A stretch of 39,499 nt of DNA, from assembly GCA_002338515.1 (NCBI GenBank), contig DDIL01000192.1:1-39499 (forward strand), read 5' to 3'. Both the position numbers and the translations under genes were made by a program. The notes beneath the pieces are model-generated. The model ran no database searches and was not told the DNA's origin. It saw nothing but the letters and a program-made list of their open reading frames with translations. Positions within the stretch are counted from its first letter, which is position 1. Each line of letters begins with the position of its first letter. This DNA comes from Glaciecola sp. UBA1851 (GTDB taxonomy: Bacteria; Pseudomonadota; Gammaproteobacteria; Enterobacterales; Alteromonadaceae). Shown here piece after piece: positions 1-7,274 of this stretch.

Positions 1-525
1 ACTGAGTTAGTTCTTCAAACTATTTTTGGTGAGTTGTCTTTTAGTGTTACTGCTAAGGAGGGGGATTTGTCTAATGCAAAGATCCTTTCAAGTGACCTTG
101 AACCAATGATACCTGAGGGAATGGAGGTTGAAGACAGTGTTGCCATTCTCCTTCGGGTTAAATCAAGTACAGAAATTAAGCATCTAAATTTTATGTGTAC
201 GTGGAATAACTCAATAGGGAAAGGCGGCGCATGCACCGGACAAGGCCTAGATGCATGGGAGTGGGAGACAGATAATCACCTCATATTAATAGGCACGGAG
301 GATGAGGAGTGGCTTGGCTCCCGATTGAGACAAAAATATATATCTGAATCACCTGTAATAATGGGAAGTAAGGGCTTTGAAATACACATTGAAGAATATC
401 CAAAAGGTATGGAGCTAACCCTTCATTATATGGTGGCGTCTAATAGACTACCTGAAAAAGAGGAATGTTCATGTTGGTTTGCAGTAGATGTTTCTCACAA
501 AAGGGTACTAGAAGCGTGCCAGTAA
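1..525 (+). CDS. Unrecognised cassette-borne protein, 5' end outside the window
   Basis: The reading frame is open from base 1 to a TAA at 523-525, giving at least 174 residues. An in-frame TTG at 34 has no properly spaced ribosome binding site, and sense codons continue upstream of it, so the true start probably lies before the window. I do not recognise the family. The protein is acidic and soluble-looking, with no membrane segment. It has scattered Trp and Cys residues (CTWNNS and CSCWF motifs) and alternating hydrophobic stretches that suggest beta structure. The stop codon lies 5 bases before a long imperfect palindrome that looks like an integron attC site, so the gene is probably the payload of an integron cassette. 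Such cassettes often carry proteins without known relatives. Being a gene is fairly secure; the function is unknown. Confidence 0.6.
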   Translation, partial: TELVLQTIFGELSFSVTAKEGDLSNAKILSSDLEPMIPEGMEVEDSVAILLRVKSSTEIKHLNFMCTWNNSIGKGGACTGQGLDAWEWETDNHLILIGTEDEEWLGSRLRQKYISESPVIMGSKGFEIHIEEYPKGMELTLHYMVASNRLPEKEECSCWFAVDVSHKRVLEACQ

Positions 526-530
526 TAAAA

Positions 531-643
531 GCTAACAATACGTGCCAGCTGACATTTTGCTCGGCGCTCCGTTTTGCGTATGGCTTCGCCATTTTACGCA
601 AAACTCCACACCAACCAAAATGCAGCTGCACTCTGCGTTATAC
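531..643 (+). other. Integron attC-like recombination site (first)
   Basis: The site runs from TAAC (533-536, the R'' side) to GTTATAC (637-643, the R' side). Between them, GTGCCAGCTGACATTTTG (542-559) pairs with CAAAATGCAGCTGCAC (616-631). The pairing skips one C and one A on the left arm, which is how attC sites carry extrahelical bases. The inner part forms a second stem, GTTTTGCGTA against TACGCAAAAC, closed by GGC-TTCG-GCC around 582-590. Paired R and L boxes, unpaired bases on one arm and a position directly after a stop codon together fit an attC site of about 113 bp. Cassette exchange would occur at the G^TT of 637-639. Confidence 0.8.
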
Positions 644-658
644 ATAGAGGAGAGTGCT

Positions 659-1075
659 ATTTATTTTATTGTTAAGACTGCACATATATTATTTGCAACA
701 GGGTGGTTAGCATGCGTTTTTGTACTTCCACGAGTTATATTGCATTGGAAGATAGCGGTTGAGTCGGGTAAAGGCACTGAAGCGGTAGAAGTATTGTCGT
801 TGAAATTGTTTCGTTTTGGTCTATTGATGTTTCTTTTAACATTAATATTTGGAGTTTGGCTATGGCAGGTTTTTGGAATTAATGGTACTTGGCTTAATAT
901 GAAACTTCTTTTTGTCGGACTATTAATCATTTATTTTGGAATCTCAGGTTGGCTTATGTTTCGAGGAATTAGATATCAGAGTTTTCTTAATATTTTTGCA
1001 ATGAGAGTTTTTAACGAATTTTCTCTTTTTTTTGTAATACCGATAATCTATTTGGCTGTTTCAAAAAATGCATAA
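659..1075 (+). CDS. HemJ/CopD-like four-helix membrane protein in an integron cassette, probable ATT start
   Basis: The product is about 138 residues with four hydrophobic segments, near residues 1-24, 45-68, 72-96 and 112-134. The opening YFIVKTAHILFATGW, the KLLF segment after a WLN turn and a final FNE helix resemble the HemJ (protoporphyrinogen oxidase) / CopD-like family, in which a His in helix 1 and a Lys in helix 3 are conserved. The frame has no ATG, GTG or TTG between the attC site and the first helix. GAGGAG at 647-652 lies 6 bases before ATT at 659, and an ATT start aligns with the usual HemJ N-terminus. The only in-frame ATG nearby (620) lies inside the attC stem and has no ribosome binding site. 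The TAA stop overlaps the next attC-like site. The family call is moderate and the start is inferred; a mutated ATG in a silent cassette is possible. Confidence 0.6.
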   Translation: MYFIVKTAHILFATGWLACVFVLPRVILHWKIAVESGKGTEAVEVLSLKLFRFGLLMFLLTLIFGVWLWQVFGINGTWLNMKLLFVGLLIIYFGISGWLMFRGIRYQSFLNIFAMRVFNEFSLFFVIPIIYLAVSKNA

Positions 1076-1135
1076 CAAAAGCTTGAAGCGGATAAAAACA
1101 AAGAGCGATTTTTACCGCTTAAGCAGGTGTTGAGG
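1071..1135 (+). other. Short attC-like site (second), probable end of the cassette array
   Basis: CATAAC (1071-1076) overlaps the stop codon of the membrane-protein cassette. GTTGAGG (1129-1135) would be the matching R' box. Between them GCTTGAAGCGGATAAAAA (1081-1098) pairs with TTTTTACCGCTTAAGC (1109-1124), leaving one G and one A of the left arm unpaired. This is the arrangement of a short attC of about 60 bp. The last base of R' departs from the GTTRRRY consensus, and the sequence is unrelated to the first attC. It is less certain than the first site and could be a rho-independent terminator-like hairpin. Confidence 0.55.
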
Positions 1136-1166
1136 CTGTAGAAAAACCCCCAAGTACAAGTAAAAG

Positions 1167-1281
1167 TTGCATTAAAAAGTTGTACGATTAATATACAAAA
1201 AATAGACGTGAACGTGAATTTTAGATAGAAATGTTCTGAGGTGTTTTAGATACCCACTATCGTCAGTCGTTTTTAATGCAA
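1167..1281. repeat. 12-bp inverted repeat pair flanking about 90 bp of non-coding DNA
   Basis: TTGCATTAAAAA (1167-1178) recurs as its exact complement TTTTTAATGCAA (1270-1281). The enclosed sequence has no convincing ORF. It lies between the last cassette and yiiM and might be a remnant of a small mobile element or a boundary structure. The arms are AT-rich, so chance is a real alternative. Confidence 0.3.
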
Positions 1282-1302
1282 ATAGCTACTCTTTCTTAAT
1301 AG

Positions 1303-1986
1303 TTATGCTTTGGCCGCAGTAAGTTTATTTATTACTCTATGTATATATGCTTGCCACTCAGGTGACAAAGCGGGTTCATCAAATGCTTGATTCGCTAATG
1401 CTAAGTTTAAGTCTATATTTTCAAACGGGGCTTTAAGTTGGCGCAGATACCAAATTTGCTGAACAGAAATCGGGTTATTGACTCTGTTTATCAATTCAAC
1501 TTTATCACCCAAATGAATCCTCCCTTCTTCAATCACGCTAAAATACCAACCAGTAATCTTTTGTTCAGCAATATAGTGATCAATTTTCTTTAAACCATAT
1601 CTATCATTGATTTTTGAGCATGGTGCGCGAGGTGAAACAACTTGTAAGATTGCTTTACCTATTTTGTATTGGTCACCAATAAATACGTTTTCTTCGTCCA
1701 TATTTGGTGCAGATATATTCTCGCCAATAGACCCAAAATAAAATTTACCTGCAATATCTGGGAATGTTTTTTGGAGCTTTTCGTAACTACTCTGAGAATA
1801 CTGATGAATAGCCATGTAAGGACCTCCGTGGAGCTTTTTATTTCCTTGTTCATCTTCTTCTGCACCGTCAAAGGTTATGTTCAATAAGCTTTCAGGTTTT
1901 TTCACGATACTACTGGGCGCACCTCTTTTACCAAAGGGTTTTGGTTTTGCAGCGAATAAACCTTCAATAACTGAAACTTGTTGCAT
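1303..1986 (-). CDS. yiiM: MOSC-domain protein YiiM (6-N-hydroxylaminopurine detoxification)
   Basis: The product is 227 residues, the usual YiiM length (about 224). The family uses a molybdenum cofactor to reduce N-hydroxylated bases such as 6-hydroxylaminopurine. MOSC hallmarks visible are LHGGPYMAIHQYS near residue 53, GSIGENIS near residue 85 and PRAPCSKIND near residue 119, whose Cys is the expected cofactor ligand. The C-terminal 60 residues match the YiiM-specific helical extension. The ATG start is well supported by AAGGGGT five bases upstream. The gene faces the cassette array, is transcribed alone, and has about 170 bp before the divergent sigma-factor gene. Confidence 0.9.
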   Translation of the reverse strand: MQQVSVIEGLFAAKPKPFGKRGAPSSIVKKPESLLNITFDGAEEDEQGNKKLHGGPYMAIHQYSQSSYEKLQKTFPDIAGKFYFGSIGENISAPNMDEENVFIGDQYKIGKAILQVVSPRAPCSKINDRYGLKKIDHYIAEQKITGWYFSVIEEGRIHLGDKVELINRVNNPISVQQIWYLRQLKAPFENIDLNLALANQAFDEPALSPEWQAYIHRVINKLTAAKA

Positions 1987-2100
1987 GTTTACCCCTTAAA
2001 TATTTTGCCTAGGACCTGAATTAAATAACAGATTACTCAAGCATTTTGTGTAATGCTAAGCTTAACCCGTAAATTTAGATAACAAAATAAAAACTATTTA

Positions 2101-2124
2101 AACCTTTTCAAATTTCACTGCGAC
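2101..2124 (+). promoter_or_regulatory. Possible ECF-type promoter of the sigma-factor operon
   Basis: AACC at 2101-2104 and CGAC at 2121-2124 are separated by 16 bases, an arrangement reminiscent of ECF-sigma promoters, which have an AAC-type -35 and a CG-rich -10. It lies 33 bases before the sigma gene, as expected if the factor transcribes its own operon. The motif is short and inferred by eye. Confidence 0.3.
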
Positions 2125-2156
2125 ATATAGTAGGAAGAAAATGAAAAATGTAAAAA

Positions 2157-2741
2157 ATGGAATCACATTTGAAGTTAGTAGACACAAAGTCAAGCATAAA
2201 TAGCAACTGTGACACTCAGCCGCTCGATCAACATGTTGATTTAATTGATCGCGCTAAACTAGGTGATAAGCAGGCATTTAGGATGCTTTATGATATGTAC
2301 CTACCTAAGGTTTATGGTTTGTGTTATCGCTTATGCGCAGATAAATCACAAGCAGAAGATGCAACGCAGGAAGTGTTTATTCAACTTTGGAGTAAAATAG
2401 GTAATTACACTGGGCAGTCAAAGTTTTCGACTTGGTTGTATAGCGTCACGTCAAATATCACTATTTCTTACATTAGAAAACAGAAAGGTTGGTGGCAAAA
2501 AATGTTTAATATTGAAGAGACCTCACATTCTGAGCAAACAGCAGAGGCCTCTATGTTCGAGACTGACCTAGAAAAGTTGATAATGCGCTTACCTGAGCGA
2601 GCAAGATGGGTGTTTGTATTACATGCAATTGAAGGATACAGACACGAACAAATAGCTGACATGCTGGGTATAGCCGAAGGTACGAGCAAGGCGCAATTTC
2701 ATAGAGCGAAACAATTAATAGAGGAGTGGATGGATGAGTAA
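2157..2741 (+). CDS. ECF-family RNA polymerase sigma factor
   Basis: The product is 194 residues. Region 2 spans about residues 40-100, with AFRMLYDMYLPKVY, AEDATQEVFIQLW and FSTWLYSVTSN, the sigma-70 region 2 core that binds RNA polymerase and the -10 element. Region 4 spans about residues 138-190, with LPERARWVFVLHAIEGYRH and IADMLGIAEGTSKAQFHRAK, a helix-turn-helix for the -35 element. The ATG at 2157 gives a normal ECF length with a 30-residue leader. The stop overlaps the start of the next gene by 8 bases, indicating translational coupling to the anti-sigma factor. The inducing signal is unknown. Confidence 0.92.
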   Translation: MESHLKLVDTKSSINSNCDTQPLDQHVDLIDRAKLGDKQAFRMLYDMYLPKVYGLCYRLCADKSQAEDATQEVFIQLWSKIGNYTGQSKFSTWLYSVTSNITISYIRKQKGWWQKMFNIEETSHSEQTAEASMFETDLEKLIMRLPERARWVFVLHAIEGYRHEQIADMLGIAEGTSKAQFHRAKQLIEEWMDE

Positions 2742-3243
2742 CAAGAATAAATCGACTCTACAGCAGCAAATAGACGGCATGCAAAAAGAGCGAATGCCAG
2801 AAAGGGATTTATGGCCAGGTATTGAACACGCGTTAATTCATAAGAGCGATTTATCGCTGGACGAAGTTAGTAATATCAATAGTAAAAAAATGATGTTTAA
2901 GCCGGTTTATGCACTGGCAGCAAGTGTTACCTTAGTCGCTTTTGTTGGTTATTTTAGTTTTCAAAGTGGAGTGGTAACTACCAGTGAAGGATTAGCGCAG
3001 CAATTGAATGAACAACACATTCAACAGCGAGAAAGTTTGTTGGCCAGTTTAAAAGACCAACCAACAACCACAGAAAACTGGCAACAACAGTTAAATGAAT
3101 TAGATGAGGCGGCTGCAGCTATTCGTAAAGCATTAGAGAACGAACCGAACAATGCAGCCCTTTTAAGAATGCTAAAACGCGTTCATCAACAGCAAATTGC
3201 GTTAATTGAGCGCGTGCATGCACCAGCATGGCAACAGATTTAG
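2734..3243 (+). CDS. Probable single-pass membrane anti-sigma factor
   Basis: The product is 169 residues, with a hydrophilic N-terminus of about 55 residues containing PERDLWPGIE, one transmembrane segment near residues 57-76, and a periplasmic part rich in Gln and Glu that looks like a coiled coil. There is no clear zinc-binding anti-sigma HxxxCxxC motif. The role is inferred from position: it overlaps the ECF sigma gene by 8 bases and precedes the secreted DUF4097-like gene, and a membrane regulator is the usual partner in such trios. The cytosolic N-terminus would hold the sigma factor and the outer part would sense the envelope. Confidence is high that it is a gene and moderate on the role. 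Confidence 0.7.
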   Translation: MSNKNKSTLQQQIDGMQKERMPERDLWPGIEHALIHKSDLSLDEVSNINSKKMMFKPVYALAASVTLVAFVGYFSFQSGVVTTSEGLAQQLNEQHIQQRESLLASLKDQPTTTENWQQQLNELDEAAAAIRKALENEPNNAALLRMLKRVHQQQIALIERVHAPAWQQI

Positions 3244-3257
3244 TAGAGGTAGAACAA

Positions 3258-4244
3258 ATGAATAATCGAAAGTATGGGTTTAAGCGTTTTCAAGCGGTGT
3301 TGTGTGTAACTTCATTCTTTATCTGTTCAATGGTATTAGCTGGCGAGAACGTTGATAAAACACTCGACGTTGAACAAGACAGCTTAATTGAAATTGAACA
3401 TATTAATGGCGAAGCAACCATTAAAGGGTGGGATAAAAATCAAGTAAGAGTAGTGGGAGAATTAGGTGAACAAACACAAGAATTTAGATTCGAACGCTCA
3501 GGAAAATCAGTGGTTATTGAAGTGGAAGTTAAAAAGAGTAGCAAAGGTTGGGGCTGGGGCAGCAACAGTGATTCGAAAGACGACTTAACCATTTATGTGC
3601 CACATAACAGTAGCGTAGACTATCACTCCCCCAATGCAGATTTGAGCATCAGTGAAGTATTCGGCACAAGTGAAATTGATATGATTAATGGCGATTTAAA
3701 AGCGGTTGATTTAAGAGGTAGAATCAACTTAAAAACCGTTAATGGCGATATTCGATCAACTGATTTACAAGGTGAAATTAAGCTCGACTCTGTTAATGGT
3801 GATATTAAAGCTCAGCATATTGAAGGTGAGGATATTTATTTAAACACGGTAAATGGTGATATCAAAGGGAGTTCTAATGCACTTGAAGTCAATGTGGCAT
3901 CGGTTAATGGCGATATTGATTTAGAACTAAGTGATGTAAACGATTTAAAAGCTAATTCAGTGAACGGCCGTATTGGGATTGATTTAAACTTAATTGAAGG
4001 TGGAACCGTTCGAGCAAGTACTGTAGGTGGTAAGGTAGAATTAGGATTTCAATCAGATGTACAGGCTAAGTTTTCACTTGAATCGCATGCTGGTGGCAGT
4101 ATCCGAAATAATCTTACAACCGATTCACCGAATAAAGCGAAATATGGACCTAGGCAATGGTTAGAATTCTCAACTGGTAATCCGAACGCTTGGGTTGATG
4201 TGTCTACAGTTAATGGTCGAATTGAGGTGAAAGAAAGAAATTAA
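3258..4244 (+). CDS. Secreted DUF4097-like repeat protein
   Basis: The product is 328 residues. I chose ATG 3258 because a cleavable signal peptide follows directly (hydrophobic core near residues 12-28, cleavage after VLAG or nearby) and AGAGGTAG lies upstream. An upstream in-frame ATG at 3228 lies inside the preceding gene and would bury the signal peptide. The mature protein carries at least six copies of a VNGDI-type repeat about 18-20 residues apart, typical of the DUF4097 putative-adhesin fold, a right-handed beta-helix-like stack. It is the third gene of the sigma/anti-sigma operon and is followed by a terminator, so it is probably the envelope-located partner or effector of that regulatory unit. 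Confidence 0.8.
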   Translation: MNNRKYGFKRFQAVLCVTSFFICSMVLAGENVDKTLDVEQDSLIEIEHINGEATIKGWDKNQVRVVGELGEQTQEFRFERSGKSVVIEVEVKKSSKGWGWGSNSDSKDDLTIYVPHNSSVDYHSPNADLSISEVFGTSEIDMINGDLKAVDLRGRINLKTVNGDIRSTDLQGEIKLDSVNGDIKAQHIEGEDIYLNTVNGDIKGSSNALEVNVASVNGDIDLELSDVNDLKANSVNGRIGIDLNLIEGGTVRASTVGGKVELGFQSDVQAKFSLESHAGGSIRNNLTTDSPNKAKYGPRQWLEFSTGNPNAWVDVSTVNGRIEVKERN

Positions 4245-4272
4245 CTCATCCAACCGAATATTTCCCTCCCTT

Positions 4273-4312
4273 CAAAGCCCTTGGTCGTAGTTTGGCTCTG
4301 GGCTTTGTTTTT
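4273..4312 (+). terminator. Rho-independent terminator of the sigma operon
   Basis: CAAAGCCC (4273-4280) and GGGCTTTG (4300-4307) form an 8-bp stem with a 19-base loop, followed by a T-run ending near 4312. It lies 28 bases after the DUF4097-like stop. Confidence 0.8.
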
Positions 4313-4424
4313 AAACAACTTTTAAATTTAGCTATAATTATCCTACATTAAGTCGTAAATGCTTCGCGACTTTTTACTTACTATCAAGCATAATATTCGA
4401 CTTGATAATTGAAGAGGATAATTT

Positions 4425-5822
4425 GTGGCCCAAGCAAACAATAACACTCAAAATTTAGCTGACGACGACATTGCTAAGTTAAATACGCCTCCGCATTCAA
4501 TGGAAGCAGAGCAGGCGGTATTAGGTAGTGTTATTCAATCGGTTGATGCATGGGATAAAATTGCCGAGATTCTGATTGAAGAAGATTTTTACAATCGCGC
4601 CCATCGTATTATTTTTGCAGCTATAACCCGACTAATTGCGAGTAATAGTGCAACTGATTATGTCACGTTAAAAGATGAATTAGCCTCTAGAAATCAATTA
4701 GATGACGTGGGTGGTCAAACTTACCTTATAAATTTAGCCAGAAATACACCAAGTTCATCTAATGTGACAGCTTATGCCAATATCGTTCGTGAACGAGCCG
4801 TTGTGCGCGAACTTATTGGGGCGGCTAACGATATTGCCGATGTCAGTTTTAATCCTGAAGGTAGAGACAGTAAAACACTACTAGACTTAGCTGAGGCGAA
4901 AATATTCGAAATTGCAGAAAAACGAACTGCAGCGAATGAAGGTCCGGTGGGCGTTGCAAGTGCTCTTAAAAAGACTATTGCAAGAATTGAAGCGCTATCA
5001 AAACAAAATAAAGCTGTAACAGGTGTTTCAACAGGGTTTGCAGATCTTGATAAAAAAACAAGTGGATTACAACCGTCTGACTTAATTATTGTTGCTGCTA
5101 GGCCATCCATGGGTAAAACAACCTTTGCAATGAACTTGGTTGAAAATGCGTTAATGCTGGAAGAAAAACCGGTATTAGTTTTTAGCCTCGAAATGCCAGC
5201 TGAACAAATCATGATGAGGATGTTAGCGTCTTTAGGACGAATAAACCAAACATCTATTCGAACTGCTAACTTAGATGATGATCATTGGATGAAAATGAAT
5301 GACATCATGACGATGCTACATGAAAAAAATAACCTTTTTATAGATGATTCTTCAGGGCTAACGCCAATGGAGGTGCGAACGCGTGCACGAAAACTCGCGC
5401 GTGAACATGGTGGTATATCTATGATAATGGTCGATTACCTGCAATTAATGCGCGTGCCTTCATTATCTGATAATAGAACGCTAGAGATATCCGAAATATC
5501 GCGCTCGTTAAAAGCATTAGCAAAAGAGTTAGAATGTCCGGTGGTAGCATTGTCACAGTTGAATAGGGGGTTAGAACAACGTTCTGATAAACGACCTATA
5601 AACTCAGACCTTCGTGAATCAGGCGCAATCGAGCAGGATGCTGATTTAATTATGTTTATATACAGAGATGAGGTTTATAACGAAAATAGTGATCGTCAAG
5701 GTGTAGCAGAGATCATTATTGGTAAGCAAAGAAACGGTCCAATAGGCACAACCCCTTTGACTTTTCAGGGTCAGTTTTCACGATTTGACAATTATTCAGG
5801 GCCACCATTAGGTGAGGATTAA
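4425..5822 (+). CDS. dnaB: Replicative DNA helicase DnaB
   Basis: The product is 465 residues, normal for DnaB, the hexameric 5'-3' helicase that unwinds the replication fork and recruits primase. The N-terminal domain (about residues 18-120) opens with PPHSMEAEQAVLGSV. The RecA-like domain shows Walker A ARPSMGKTTFA near residue 225, Walker B MVDYLQLM, the SQLNRGLEQR segment and the C-terminal DLRESGAIEQDADLI block. The start is GTG at 4425 with GAAGAGGAT upstream; no ATG fits. The region before it contains TATAAT at 4333-4338, a plausible -10 element with a weak -35. The stop codon overlaps the terminator stem. No intein is seen. Confidence 0.97.
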   Translation: MAQANNNTQNLADDDIAKLNTPPHSMEAEQAVLGSVIQSVDAWDKIAEILIEEDFYNRAHRIIFAAITRLIASNSATDYVTLKDELASRNQLDDVGGQTYLINLARNTPSSSNVTAYANIVRERAVVRELIGAANDIADVSFNPEGRDSKTLLDLAEAKIFEIAEKRTAANEGPVGVASALKKTIARIEALSKQNKAVTGVSTGFADLDKKTSGLQPSDLIIVAARPSMGKTTFAMNLVENALMLEEKPVLVFSLEMPAEQIMMRMLASLGRINQTSIRTANLDDDHWMKMNDIMTMLHEKNNLFIDDSSGLTPMEVRTRARKLAREHGGISMIMVDYLQLMRVPSLSDNRTLEISEISRSLKALAKELECPVVALSQLNRGLEQRSDKRPINSDLRESGAIEQDADLIMFIYRDEVYNENSDRQGVAEIIIGKQRNGPIGTTPLTFQGQFSRFDNYSGPPLGED

Positions 5823-5847
5823 AAAAAGCCCCGAAAGGGGCTTTTTT
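5821..5847. terminator. Bidirectional terminator between dnaB and ompA
   Basis: AAAAAAAGCCCC-GAAA-GGGGCTTTTTT is an almost perfect hairpin with a GAAA tetraloop, A-rich on one side and T-rich on the other. It can stop transcription of both convergent genes and overlaps the last base pairs of the dnaB stop codon. Confidence 0.92.
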
Positions 5848-5872
5848 ATTATTTAAAATTGACGGTAGTCAG

Positions 5873-7156
5873 TTATCTAGCTACTTTCTCTTCAACAAGA
5901 GCAGTCACTTTAACTTCAATTCTACGGTTAATTCTGTGAGCTTCTGGTGTGTTTGATGTATCTTTTAATTGAGATTCACCATAACCAACCGCTTCTAGTC
6001 TGCTTGCGTCAACACGATAGTCTTCTACAAGTAACGCTTTAATTGATTGAGCACGTTTTTCAGATAAGAACTGATTGTAGTCAGCATTACCGACGGCTGA
6101 GCTATGGCCCTCAATTACGGCCTGAGTATTTGGATAACGCTTCATAAAGGCTACAAATTCCATGATCTTTGCAGAATCAGGATTTGAGATAACAGAGCTG
6201 TTATTCGGGAATAAAATATCTAACTCCATAGATACTTCTTTCTCCTCAAACACGCTACAACCGTCAGAATCAACTTTGTCAGTCATAGGTGTGTTTAAAC
6301 ACTTATCTTGACTATCAAGTACGCCATCATTATCGCTATCAAGCGCAACGGCACAGCCTTTGGCATTTACTTTTACGCCAGCTTCAGTATTCGGGCAACT
6401 GTCGTCTGCATCTAGTACACCATCATTATCAGCATCTTTAATTGCGCAACCCATTGCATCTACAACACTACCTGCTGGTGTTGCCGGACACTTGTCTGCA
6501 GCATTTAGTACACCATCGCCGTCCATATCTACATTACAGCCAGTTGCATCAACTTTTGTGCCCATTGGAGTGCTAGGACAACGGTCTACTGCGTCATAAA
6601 TGCCGTCTTTGTCAGAATCTGGATTGCTTTTTGGAGCTGGTGAGCCAAATAAGTATGCTACACCCACTTTTGCACTATAGTCTTTAAAACCTTGTCCAAA
6701 ATCGAAATAATAGCCAAGTTCAGTGATTACTCTCCATTTTTCTGACACTTCCCAATGTTTACCAACACCCATCGCGGCCATTCTATAGTCGTCATTATTA
6801 AGTGACTGGTCGCGAAGACCACCATATAAATATGCTAAATCGTCTTCTAGGAAGTACATGGCATCAACACCAATTTGAGTGCCGTCGTCATCTCTCCAAC
6901 TTGCGATATCGTTGCTGATAAGTACACGACCAAGTTCAAATCTAACTGCCCATTGTGGGTCAAATCTAAATCCAACCTCGCCGCCAAACCCCTTACCTGT
7001 ATCTAGTCCGCCTACAGGTGGGTTTTTATCACTATCAGCGTTGTAATATTGGCCGAATACGCCGACCCAGTTTTCGTATGGTGGATTGTCTTGAGCTTGT
7101 GCGCAAGAAATTGTCATACCTAATGCAACAGCCACACCTATAGCGTGCTTTTTCAT
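5873..7156 (-). CDS. OmpA/OprF-like outer-membrane protein with thrombospondin type-3 repeats
   Basis: The product is 427 residues. A signal peptide ends near residue 21 (SCAQA-QDN). Residues about 22-178 form the N-terminal beta-barrel, with alternating aromatic strands. Residues about 179-300 hold four Asp-rich calcium-binding-type repeats (DSDKDGIYDAVDRCP and variants), each with a paired Cys. The OmpA-like peptidoglycan-associating domain fills about residues 305-425, with SEKRAQSIKALL, VGYGES and HRINRRIEV. At the position of E. coli OmpA Asp271 this protein has Ser353, while the Arg286 equivalent (Arg368) is kept. AAGGAAAC precedes the ATG. It probably links the outer membrane to the cell wall and may form a small pore. 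Confidence 0.92.
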   Translation of the reverse strand: MKKHAIGVAVALGMTISCAQAQDNPPYENWVGVFGQYYNADSDKNPPVGGLDTGKGFGGEVGFRFDPQWAVRFELGRVLISNDIASWRDDDGTQIGVDAMYFLEDDLAYLYGGLRDQSLNNDDYRMAAMGVGKHWEVSEKWRVITELGYYFDFGQGFKDYSAKVGVAYLFGSPAPKSNPDSDKDGIYDAVDRCPSTPMGTKVDATGCNVDMDGDGVLNAADKCPATPAGSVVDAMGCAIKDADNDGVLDADDSCPNTEAGVKVNAKGCAVALDSDNDGVLDSQDKCLNTPMTDKVDSDGCSVFEEKEVSMELDILFPNNSSVISNPDSAKIMEFVAFMKRYPNTQAVIEGHSSAVGNADYNQFLSEKRAQSIKALLVEDYRVDASRLEAVGYGESQLKDTSNTPEAHRINRRIEVKVTALVEEKVAR

Positions 7157-7274
7157 AAGCTAGTTTCCTTTTTGATTAATCTTGTTAATTATGTATTTTC
7201 TTTATTATTATGTAGCTATTATACAAGGCTCTAAGTAAATTTTCTGTAAAAGTTTGTTATTGAGGCAAATAAAA

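Noticed and set aside
542..620. Open frame running from GTG 542 through the attC site into the HemJ/CopD-like gene
   Set aside because: The N-terminal 39 codons are read through attC stem sequence with no ribosome binding site and no resemblance to the family.
4772..5212. 146-codon frame opposite dnaB
   Set aside because: Shadow of the well-supported dnaB coding sequence, with Ser/Ala-rich composition and no start context.
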